Assembly (NCBI RefSeq): GCF_018449775.1
Contig: NZ_JAAVVB010000009.1
Coordinates: 53,933-117,932, forward strand
Reading direction: 5' to 3'
Length of the DNA: 64,000 nucleotides
Source of the DNA: Mucilaginibacter sp. dw_454
Lineage (GTDB): Bacteria; Bacteroidota; Bacteroidia; Sphingobacteriales; Sphingobacteriaceae
Part shown: positions 8,890 to 16,232 of the stretch, in pieces
Position numbering within the stretch: the stretch's first letter is position 1
Layout of the letters: every line of letters starts with the position of its first letter
Notes under the pieces: model-generated
The model's input: the letters and a program-made list of their open reading frames with translations, nothing else
Databases searched by the model: none
Told to the model about the DNA's origin: nothing
Position numbers and translations under genes: made by a program

Positions 8890-9332
8890 TACTCCAAACT
8901 TCTTCGCAGGTAGTTTATTTGGCCCAGGTGATAGTTTAAATGGAGTAATAACTGCGTTAATACATAGGTGGTAGACGTGCCTGGCTTATCAAAAAAACCC
9001 GGGAAGTCGGCTTCCATGTCTCTGAGTGTAAGCGACCCCAAAGTCTGTCTGATGGTAGTAATGAGTTTTTCGAGTTCTGCTATTAAATGTTCTTTGGGAA
9101 CATCTTTTTGCGTAAACTCCATATCGCGGTTGCGTACGTAACCAGTGTGGCCAAGCGTTGTGCCGATATGGAAATTTGAGCCGCCAATCAAATGCAGAAC
9201 TAAATTGCCGGCCGGGTTAGTTATTGATCCCTGTGTGCGCCAAAGATTGCGTTCGTCTTTAAATAGGTTAACCTCTTCTATCAATTTGTAAATGTCTCGC
9301 TCGTAAAAAGTCGCAAGGATGTCGTTAAGCAT
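8886..9332 (-). CDS. DinB-like (DUF1572) four-helix protein
   Basis: A 148-residue protein of the DinB/YfiT-like superfamily, four-helix bundles that often bind a metal through three histidines and are linked to mycothiol- or bacillithiol-dependent chemistry. Candidate ligands are His48 (NLVLHLIGGSNFH), and the C-terminal pair in LLLHLNYHLGQINYLR. The pattern HLNYHLGQINYLRR is typical of the DUF1572/DinB_2 group. Function in this organism is unknown. It is convergent with the SRPBCC gene and ends inside its stop codon. The ATG at 9330-9332 is the only sensible start. Confidence 0.8.
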   Translation of the reverse strand: MLNDILATFYERDIYKLIEEVNLFKDERNLWRTQGSITNPAGNLVLHLIGGSNFHIGTTLGHTGYVRNRDMEFTQKDVPKEHLIAELEKLITTIRQTLGSLTLRDMEADFPGFFDKPGTSTTYVLTQLLLHLNYHLGQINYLRRSLEY

Positions 9333-9532
9333 AACATGAATGTTTTAGTAACCAAATTACGACAGTAAATTCGCATTTTACATTAAAACGCATCGCCGAA
9401 TAAGACAGTACAGGACGGATAGCTATAAATAGTATTTACTTTTACACCACGCAAGTATTAACATATTTACGCTAACCAATTATTTGACTGTTTACCGTAC
9501 TATCGTTCCGTCTATTTATCACTATTAGGTGG

Positions 9533-12493
9533 ATGCGAGAAAATTTTCGTTTTATGAGCAGCGTTCCGTTTCGACGATTAAACTTTTTGATAGCTTTATC
9601 AGCCCTTTTGATATTTTTTTTTGCGGACATCAGCATCGCGCAGCAAAAAAAGTTACCTGTAAAAAAACATAATTCAAGTAAGGATACCCTGCTAACTTTA
9701 TTTCGCACACCGCCCGATTCGGCAAAATCAAGAGTTTACTGGTTTTGGATCTATAACCGGGTAACTAAAGAAGGCATTACACGCGATCTGGAGCAGTTTA
9801 AAGCCAAAGGCATCAGCGGCGTTAACCTCATCTGTAACGGCGGTTATGCCGGCAAAGAACCCCTGCCCGGCGTGACATTTTTGGGCCCCGAATGGCGCGC
9901 ACTGTTTCGCCATGCGGTAAGCGAGGCAAAAAGATTACATATTGAAATTGGGTTTAATCTTGCCGGCGGGTGGACAATGATGGGGCCGTCGGTAACTAAA
10001 GACAATGCCATGAAAAAGGTAGTGTCGGCACAAGTGAAAGTATCTGGCCCCACCAAATTCTCGGCAGCCCTGCCACAGCCAGAAATTGTAGAAGGTTATT
10101 ATCATGACATTATGGTGCAGGCTTTCAAGGTACCTGAGGGCAATGAAGGGATCGACCCCAAAAACATTATAGACTTAACCGCGAAGCTAAATACAAGCGG
10201 CCATTTTGATTGGGATGTGCCGGCCGGAAATTGGGTGATTTTACGAACAGGCTATACCCTTACGGGGCACCCCTGGAGCAAATGGAAAGCCTACCCCGAA
10301 GGAGACACTTTTAAAGGCGGCGAAGGCTACGAAATAGATTATTTAAGCCGTGCAGCTTTAGACGATTATTTCTCTCACCTGGGTAATACCGTTTTGGCCG
10401 AAGCTAAAAAAGCAGGCGGCCACCTGGATTATTTATGGTCTGACAGCTGGGAATGCGGAAAACTAACCTGGACACAGGATTTTGCCAACCAGTTTAAAAA
10501 ATTCAGAGGTTATGATCTGAAAGCCTATATGCCTGCTTTAGCCGGATTTAATGTTGTTAATGCAGATGTATCTACGCGTTTCCGCGATGATTTTGACCGT
10601 ACCATACAGGATTGTATTGCAGAAAACTATTACGGGCATTTTGAAGAGCTGTGCCATAAACATGGCCTGAAAGTAGGTAACGAAGCCGGCGGCCCCAATG
10701 ATATCCCACCACAGGACGTGCTGAAAAACTTTGGCCACTGCGACATCCTCGCGGGCGAATTTTGGGTGAATGGAAACCGCAATGCACCCGGTGGATATAA
10801 TAAAAACCGCAGGGAGCGACTTAATCTTAAACAAACCGCAACTGCTGCGCATATGTATGGCAAGCGCCAGGCCGAAGCAGAAGCTTTTACCGAGCAGGAG
10901 AAGGACGGTACCCACTGGAGCCTTGGCCCGGGTGATTTGAAACCTTATGCAAACGATGCTTTTTGCGAGGGCATCAATCGGTTCATGTTGCATGCGGCTA
11001 CCTGCCAGCCACCGTCTGACGGGAAGCCGGGATACGAGTATTGCGCCGGGCAACATTTTACACCCAACATTACCTGGTGGGAGCAGTCGCCGGCATTTTT
11101 TAGTTATCTGTCGCGCTGCCAATATATGCTGCAGCAGGGTAATTTTGTGGGCGATGTTTGTTTTTATCTGGGCGAGCGGCCACCGCTTTTGGCGCCGCCT
11201 AAATACACCATTGCCGACCTTGGCCCCGGCTATGATTGCGACTACAGCAACCCTGAAGTATTGCTGACCCGGATGAGCGTGAAGAATAACCGTATTGTAT
11301 TACCAGATGGCATGAGTTATAAATTGTTGGTGCTGCAAAATTGCGTTTCGCCATCGGCACAAATAGCTAATGAGGTTGGTTCATATCAAAGCTTGTCGGT
11401 ATCGTCTACCCCGTCTACCGCTATGTCATTGCCGGTGATCAGGAAGCTAAAGGCGTTGATCATGGCGGGTGCAACTGTTGTTGGCGCCCCGCCCGATATG
11501 TCTGCTGAATTGAAGGGGTATCCTGAGAGCGATGTGCTGGTTAAAAAGATAGCCGCAGAGATATGGGGTGACCTGGACGGCAAAACCCATACCGAGCGCC
11601 ACTTAGGAAAAGGACGTATCATTTGGGGTAAATCAGCCAAAGATATCTTAACTGCCGATGGTGTTGCTCCGGACTTTTCTTTTGCCGGACAAGTGGAAGA
11701 CCCTGACCTGTTTGATTATATCCACAGAAAAAACGGTAATACCGAAATATACTTTGTAGTCAACCGGACAGATCAGCACCAACAGCGCGATTTTACATTT
11801 AGAGTTGCCGGCAAACAGCCAGAGATTTGGGACGCTTTAACTGGTAAATCTGTCGCGGCGAAATCATATCATCAAGTTAACGGTTGTACCACCTTGCCTT
11901 TGACAATGGATAAATTCGGCTCTTATTTTGTAGTCTTTCGTAAACCAATAGCCGCGGACGCCAACGGATCGGCAGAAAGAAATTTCCCGACTTTAACTGA
12001 GCTAGGCAAATTAGAAGGTTCATGGACGGCCGCGTTCGATCCGGCATGGGGCGGCCCCATAAAGACTACTTTCCCCGAACTCATCAGTTGGACCGCGAGG
12101 CCCGAAGAAGGCATCAAATATTACTCGGGCGCAGCTACTTATACCAAAACCTTTGATCTTAAAAGCACGCCTAAATCAGGAAGGCTGTTTCTTGATCTTG
12201 GCGATGTTAAGGATGTAGCCGAAGTAAGCGTAAACGGAAAGAAACTAGGCATTTTATGGTGCGCACCATGGCGTGTAGACATTACCGGCGCAGTAAAACC
12301 TACAGGCAACCTTCTGGAAGTTAAAGTGGTTAACCTATGGGCCAACCGCGTTGTGCATGACCTGAGCCTGCCGGTAAACAAAAGGCTCACCAAAACCCAT
12401 GAAGTGTTCCGTTTTGATATGTTGAATGCGAACACGCCATTGTTGGAGTCGGGCTTGATTGGGCCAGTTAAGGTTTACCAGGGGAGGGATTGA
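9533..12493 (+). CDS. Exported GH106-type glycoside hydrolase (alpha-L-rhamnosidase-like)
   Basis: A 986-residue exported enzyme of the GH106-like family, whose characterised members are alpha-L-rhamnosidases acting on pectin side chains or flavonoid glycosides. A hydrophobic signal (FLIALSALLIFFFADISIA) precedes the family entry FRTPPDSAKSRVYWFWIYNR and VTKEGITRDLEQFKAKGISG. The catalytic (beta/alpha)8 part includes EIGFNLAGGWTMMGPSV and a Glu/Asp-rich segment (SDSWECGKLTW). Near the C-terminus a galactose-binding-like beta-sandwich is suggested by GRLFLDLGDVKDVAEVSVNG. Two in-frame Met codons near the start make the exact signal start uncertain. No SusC/SusD pair is adjacent, so it is not part of a classical polysaccharide utilisation locus here. 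Confidence 0.82.
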   Translation: MRENFRFMSSVPFRRLNFLIALSALLIFFFADISIAQQKKLPVKKHNSSKDTLLTLFRTPPDSAKSRVYWFWIYNRVTKEGITRDLEQFKAKGISGVNLICNGGYAGKEPLPGVTFLGPEWRALFRHAVSEAKRLHIEIGFNLAGGWTMMGPSVTKDNAMKKVVSAQVKVSGPTKFSAALPQPEIVEGYYHDIMVQAFKVPEGNEGIDPKNIIDLTAKLNTSGHFDWDVPAGNWVILRTGYTLTGHPWSKWKAYPEGDTFKGGEGYEIDYLSRAALDDYFSHLGNTVLAEAKKAGGHLDYLWSDSWECGKLTWTQDFANQFKKFRGYDLKAYMPALAGFNVVNADVSTRFRDDFDRTIQDCIAENYYGHFEELCHKHGLKVGNEAGGPNDIPPQDVLKNFGHCDILAGEFWVNGNRNAPGGYNKNRRERLNLKQTATAAHMYGKRQAEAEAFTEQEKDGTHWSLGPGDLKPYANDAFCEGINRFMLHAATCQPPSDGKPGYEYCAGQHFTPNITWWEQSPAFFSYLSRCQYMLQQGNFVGDVCFYLGERPPLLAPPKYTIADLGPGYDCDYSNPEVLLTRMSVKNNRIVLPDGMSYKLLVLQNCVSPSAQIANEVGSYQSLSVSSTPSTAMSLPVIRKLKALIMAGATVVGAPPDMSAELKGYPESDVLVKKIAAEIWGDLDGKTHTERHLGKGRIIWGKSAKDILTADGVAPDFSFAGQVEDPDLFDYIHRKNGNTEIYFVVNRTDQHQQRDFTFRVAGKQPEIWDALTGKSVAAKSYHQVNGCTTLPLTMDKFGSYFVVFRKPIAADANGSAERNFPTLTELGKLEGSWTAAFDPAWGGPIKTTFPELISWTARPEEGIKYYSGAATYTKTFDLKSTPKSGRLFLDLGDVKDVAEVSVNGKKLGILWCAPWRVDITGAVKPTGNLLEVKVVNLWANRVVHDLSLPVNKRLTKTHEVFRFDMLNANTPLLESGLIGPVKVYQGRD

Positions 12494-12521
12494 GAAGATA
12501 TTTGGAGCAGACAGTCAAATG

Positions 12522-13355
12522 CTAAACAACCATATAGCCCCTTAATTTGGCTTCCAGCTTTTGCGCTTTATCAATCACTGCTTTGTTTTTTACAAAGGGA
12601 ATAATATCGGTTTCCCGGCTTAATAGCTGGCTCTTGTATACCTTGTTGAAATCGTAAAATTTTAAATCAAAATGCCAGTCGTCAATCAGATGGCTAAACA
12701 CACTGTTTTCTGCGGTGCATAGTAAATTTGAATCGGTAACTATAAACCTGTTTTTAGGTAAAGTTTTTATGGTATTGATGATAGCTTCGTTATAAGCTAT
12801 CCAGGTATTTAAAAAATCTTCAGCATGTAATTGGTAGTACGCTTTAAGCCTTTTGGGCCTTCTGATGTGGTTCCATACCCATCGCGCTGGCCATTTGCGC
12901 TTTAAGTATTTAAGTTCCATGTTTTTAAACTCGCGTTGTATGAGCGAGTTTACACTGGCGCCAAAGGCCCTTACAATGATGAGGTAATAAGCGCCCGGAA
13001 TGAGTTCTCTGTATTCATCCAAGAACAGGCAGGTTCTGGGTTCTTTCCATCCCCATTGTTCGCTCACCTCGTTTTTAAACTCGATGAGTTTTTGCAGCTT
13101 AGTTTTATAATAGGAGGGCATCTCAACAGCAGGCTGATCGACGTAACCCTCTTTTGACAAATTATTGGCTTGCAGTACATCTTCATGAAGCCTTAAAAAA
13201 TCAAGATCTTCATAATGTCCTTCAATATTACCCGCACCGGCGCCGGCTAAGTCTTCGCCAACATTTAAACCGCAATTGTATAGCCAATGGGTTATCAATG
13301 AAGTCCCCGACCGGTGCATGCCGGCAATGATCAGGATTTTATTTTCTCTGCGCAT
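12522..13355 (-). CDS. Sulfotransferase family protein
   Basis: Likely transfers sulfate from PAPS to an acceptor (glycan, lipid or small molecule). The N-terminus KILIIAGMHRSGTSLITHWL holds the 5'-phosphosulfate-binding P-loop-like motif GMHRSGTS, followed by NVGEDL and the acidic segment GHYEDLDFLRLH. The YLIIVRAFGASVNSLIQRE stretch (about residues 125-143) fits the 3'-phosphate-binding Arg/Ser motif. The 277-residue length fits the sulfotransferase-3 group. It is the downstream gene of a pair: its first 25 bases overlap the 3' end of the APS kinase gene, so the PAPS supplier and the PAPS user are translationally coupled. The acceptor is not known. Confidence 0.82.
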   Translation of the reverse strand: MRRENKILIIAGMHRSGTSLITHWLYNCGLNVGEDLAGAGAGNIEGHYEDLDFLRLHEDVLQANNLSKEGYVDQPAVEMPSYYKTKLQKLIEFKNEVSEQWGWKEPRTCLFLDEYRELIPGAYYLIIVRAFGASVNSLIQREFKNMELKYLKRKWPARWVWNHIRRPKRLKAYYQLHAEDFLNTWIAYNEAIINTIKTLPKNRFIVTDSNLLCTAENSVFSHLIDDWHFDLKFYDFNKVYKSQLLSRETDIIPFVKNKAVIDKAQKLEAKLRGYMVV

Positions 13356-13876
13356 ACCCCGTTTTGTACAATAAAGTTAAATAGTGTTTCTGTGCACTGT
13401 TCGATGGGGCTTTGGTCGGTATGAATACACAGATCGGGGTTCTCTGGTACATCAAACCGGTCATTAACGCCGGTTAAATTATATAATTTATCGGGGTGCC
13501 CATCTGCTAACAAAGCCCTTTTATACAGGCCTTTGGTATCTCTGCAAATCAGGTTATCTATGCTGCAGTTAACATGTACGGTTTTAACATTGGGGTATAT
13601 AAACGATATTTCCTGCCTGATATGCTCATATGGATTAATAGCGCTTATAATGGTAACAATGCCATGTGCAGAAAGCTTGCCGGCTATAAAGGCCAGGCGC
13701 CGTACATTCTCTATACGATCATCTTCGCTGAAGCCCAGTTCTTTAAACAGATGCTGACGGTAATCATCCCCGTCAATAATTTCGGAAGGGATTTGCTGTT
13801 GTGCTAAAAGTTTTTTTACGCTCTTAGCCAAAGTAGTTTTTCCTGCGCCCGAAAGGCCACAAAGTAGTAGAATCAT
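13331..13876 (-). CDS. cysC: Adenylylsulfate (APS) kinase
   Basis: Phosphorylates adenosine 5'-phosphosulfate to PAPS. The 181-residue protein starts MILLLCGLSGAGKTTLAKSV, with Walker A GLSGAGKT at residues 7-14. Other APS-kinase marks are IIDGDDYRQHL (DGD motif), LGFSEDDRIENVRRLAFIA (the FSxxDRxENxRR APS-binding signature), NCSIDNLICRDTKGLYKRA (the CxxRDxKGLYKxA signature) and DRFDVPENPDL (substrate Phe/Pro-Glu region). No ATP sulfurylase is adjacent. Its overlap with a sulfotransferase suggests a role in sulfating a product rather than in cysteine synthesis; that is inference. Confidence 0.93.
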   Translation of the reverse strand: MILLLCGLSGAGKTTLAKSVKKLLAQQQIPSEIIDGDDYRQHLFKELGFSEDDRIENVRRLAFIAGKLSAHGIVTIISAINPYEHIRQEISFIYPNVKTVHVNCSIDNLICRDTKGLYKRALLADGHPDKLYNLTGVNDRFDVPENPDLCIHTDQSPIEQCTETLFNFIVQNGVCAEKIKS

Positions 13877-13997
13877 AAGTAGACGACCTTTATGTTAATA
13901 AGTAATGACTCATCGTCAGTTGCTATTATAAACCATTAAATTAGATAAAAGTTTAACGCGCACAGCTTAAGCCTTATTATTGTTACATAGCCAGATA

Positions 13998-14029
13998 TCG
14001 ACCAATAGCATGGTTGTGTCGACCAATAG
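13998..14029. promoter_or_regulatory. 11-bp direct repeat TCGACCAATAG with 21-bp period
   Basis: TCGACCAATAG occurs at 13998-14008 and 14019-14029, exactly two helical turns apart, between the divergent cysC and acyltransferase genes. The spacing suits a dimeric regulator binding one DNA face. It argues that the acyltransferase starts downstream of it. Confidence 0.45.
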
Positions 14030-14118
14030 GTGTTTTTACCGGTTGGCATTATGCAAAATTCTATACGCCGAACGATTGTCAGCGCTTTTACTTACATTAC
14101 AAGCAAATTCCAAGACAG

Positions 14119-15252
14119 TTGAAGCCACCATCCACGCCCACGCCTGACATTTCTGATAAACACAAACTGTTAGGATTAGACCATCTAAGGGCATTTGCTA
14201 TCTGTTATGTGGTGCTGTTTCATTACCGGCAATTTGGCCACCCGGATTGGGTAAATAAACTCGGCGATTTTGGGTGGACCGGCGTAGATCTGTTTTTTGT
14301 TTTAAGTGGATTTTTAATTGCCGGGCAATTGTTCGCAACTATTGCCAAAGGCAAGCCCATTTCTTTAAAAGAGTTTTTTACAAAACGGTTTTTCAGGATC
14401 ATTCCACCTTACCTGGTGATGCTTTGCTTGTATATTGCTTTCCCCGTTTTGCGCGAACGGGACCACATGGCGCCCTTATGGCGATACCTTACTTTCACTA
14501 CAAACTTTGGCTTAGATGTTTCGCACATTGGCACTTTTACCCATTCATGGTCGCTTTGCGTCGAAGAGCAATTTTACCTGGTACTGCCTTTGATCATTTT
14601 GTTGCTTAGTTATCTAAAAGCGGGTAAAAAAGCAGCTTACTTGATTTTGGTACTGTTTCTCTGCGGATTCGCTATCAGATACATGAACTGGCAATTGTGG
14701 ATGGCGCCCAACTTAAAGAGCGACAACTTTGGCGCCCTTTTTAATGAATTTATATACTACCCAACTTATAATCGTTTAGATGCCTTGCTTGCGGGTGTTA
14801 GCATTGCGGGTTTGTATAACTTTTATCCAAATATTAGAGATTGGATCAATAAACGAAGCAATATCATTATGGTAGCGGGGGTATTATTATTAATACCGGC
14901 TTGCTTTATTTGTACACCGCAGGCAACTTTCAGAACAACCATTTGGGGCTACCCGTTAATTGCTATCAGTTACGGATTGATTGTGGCTGCGATAGTTTGT
15001 CCGGCTAACGTATTTTACGACGTAAAATCTTGGCTCACCAGGCAAATCGCCATGCTGTCTTACGGTATTTACCTCACGCATAAACTGATCATCCATCTTA
15101 CACAACACCTCCTTGATAAAACCGGGATGGATAAGAACAGCAATGTAATGATGTTATGCAGCATTGTATGTTGTATAGCGGGCGCGCTGGTGCTTAGATA
15201 TGTAATCGAAAAACCTTCATTGCGGATCAGGGATAAAGTTTTGGGAAGATAA
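14119..15252 (+). CDS. Membrane acyltransferase 3 family protein (OafA/YrhL-like)
   Basis: Multi-pass inner-membrane O-acyltransferase, a family that adds acetyl or other acyl groups to exported polysaccharides, LPS or peptidoglycan. The signature KLLGLDHLRAFAICYVVLFHY opens the domain, with GWTGVDLFFVLSGFLIAGQLF next (catalytic-region Asp and FFVLSGFL), then KEFFTKRFFRIIPPYLVML and HSWSLCVEEQFYLVLPLII (WSLxxEEQFY motif). About ten hydrophobic helices follow. No ATG starts the frame: the options are TTG at 14014 or TTG at 14119. I prefer 14119, as the earlier one would translate the direct-repeat region. It is divergent from cysC, so a shared role in decorating one surface glycan is possible. 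Confidence 0.82.
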   Translation: MKPPSTPTPDISDKHKLLGLDHLRAFAICYVVLFHYRQFGHPDWVNKLGDFGWTGVDLFFVLSGFLIAGQLFATIAKGKPISLKEFFTKRFFRIIPPYLVMLCLYIAFPVLRERDHMAPLWRYLTFTTNFGLDVSHIGTFTHSWSLCVEEQFYLVLPLIILLLSYLKAGKKAAYLILVLFLCGFAIRYMNWQLWMAPNLKSDNFGALFNEFIYYPTYNRLDALLAGVSIAGLYNFYPNIRDWINKRSNIIMVAGVLLLIPACFICTPQATFRTTIWGYPLIAISYGLIVAAIVCPANVFYDVKSWLTRQIAMLSYGIYLTHKLIIHLTQHLLDKTGMDKNSNVMMLCSIVCCIAGALVLRYVIEKPSLRIRDKVLGR

Positions 15253-15261
15253 GCGGTTGAC

Positions 15262-16128
15262 TTACTTACCGCTTACCTTTTTATCAAACTCCTTTTGTAA
15301 TCCATCAAGTTCGGCATAATAGCCCTTTTTATCTATAAAAGCGGCTGGGTTATAAGCACTGCCTGGTTTGTGTTTTTTAAGCAAATCAAACTGGCTGCCG
15401 TGCGTGGCCAGCCAGATATCGAAATGTAAATGCTTTAACGAATTCAAGGTATAAGCGTAATCTTTCTGGATGTTAGGATAGGCAGTTACTTCCGAAAATT
15501 TCTGATCGGTAATGATGGTAGGCATATTGGCAATCAGTACCCGGTATTTCCGCCTGCTGTCTTTTACATCAAACAAAAAACTGCAAGACCCTTTGGTATG
15601 TCCCGGGTGATGAAGCATCAGCAGGTTCATGCCGCCCAGTTTTACGGTATCACCGTCGTGCAAAAGTTTGTCGGCCTTTACCGGTTGGTAAACGCTCACC
15701 GTCCCGCCCATGGCGTAATCAGAACGGCCGCCATCGGTTAGCACCTGGGCATCTCCGGCATCCACCATCAGTTTTCCGCCGGTCATCTTCTTCACTGTGG
15801 CCATTGCACCCATATGGTCAAAATGTGCTTGTGTAGTTAACAATATCTTGATGTCAGAAAATTTAAAGCCTAAAGTCTCAACGCTCTTTTTAATTAAAGG
15901 CGCAGAGGCCGCAAGCCCGGTATTGATGAGGATATTGCCCTTGGGCGTTACAATCAGATAACAACCCAGATCATAAGTCCCCACGTAATAAAGGTTACCC
16001 GCTATTTGAAACGGAGGATAGGGTTTTGACCATTCCTGATGTTTAGATGTATTAGGTTCTACTACTTTTTGAGCCTGTGCTAAACCGCCGGCGCATAATA
16101 AACTGATGAATAATAAGACCTTTTTCAT
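15262..16128 (-). CDS. Subclass B3 metallo-beta-lactamase with Gln in zinc site 1
   Basis: Exported MBL-fold enzyme of 288 residues with a signal peptide ending LAQAQ. It follows the B3 pattern: PPFQIAGNLYYVGTYDLGCYLI near the N-terminus and LLTTQAHFDHMG at residues 97-107, where the usual first zinc ligand His116 (standard numbering) is Gln100 while His102, Asp104 and His105 are kept. Then come HHPGHTKGSCSF (His177, equivalent of His196), IANMPTI (Met202 at the Ser221 position) and ATHGSQFDLLKKH (His243, equivalent of His263). Gln116 and Met221 are the hallmarks of the GOB-type enzymes of Elizabethkingia. Hydrolysis of beta-lactams is expected from family but not proven. It lies downstream of the GH92 gene, with a terminator between them. 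Confidence 0.87.
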   Translation of the reverse strand: MKKVLLFISLLCAGGLAQAQKVVEPNTSKHQEWSKPYPPFQIAGNLYYVGTYDLGCYLIVTPKGNILINTGLAASAPLIKKSVETLGFKFSDIKILLTTQAHFDHMGAMATVKKMTGGKLMVDAGDAQVLTDGGRSDYAMGGTVSVYQPVKADKLLHDGDTVKLGGMNLLMLHHPGHTKGSCSFLFDVKDSRRKYRVLIANMPTIITDQKFSEVTAYPNIQKDYAYTLNSLKHLHFDIWLATHGSQFDLLKKHKPGSAYNPAAFIDKKGYYAELDGLQKEFDKKVSGK

Positions 16129-16193
16129 AAAGAAGATAGGTGGGTAACTAAAAGTCGAAATTTAAATTTTATAAATTTATCAAACGCAAAAAA

Positions 16194-16222
16194 GCCCCGA
16201 ATCTTTTCGACCCGGGGCTTTT
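16194..16222 (-). terminator. Terminator between the GH92 gene and the beta-lactamase gene
   Basis: GCCCCG (16194-16199) and CGGGGC (16213-16218) form a GC-rich stem with a run of A on one side and T on the other, so it can act in both directions. On the minus strand it follows the GH92 stop by about 10 bp. Confidence 0.8.
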
Positions 16223-16232
16223 TTTAGTTTTT

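Noticed and set aside
10538..11122. A 194-codon open frame on the minus strand inside the GH106 gene
   Set aside because: It lies wholly antisense to a well-supported enzyme gene, has a Cys/Arg-rich low-complexity composition and no recognisable motif.
14014..14118. N-terminal 35 residues of the acyltransferase from TTG 14014
   Set aside because: This stretch includes the 11-bp direct repeat and has no family similarity; the domain begins at KLLGLDHLRAFAI. The call is not certain.
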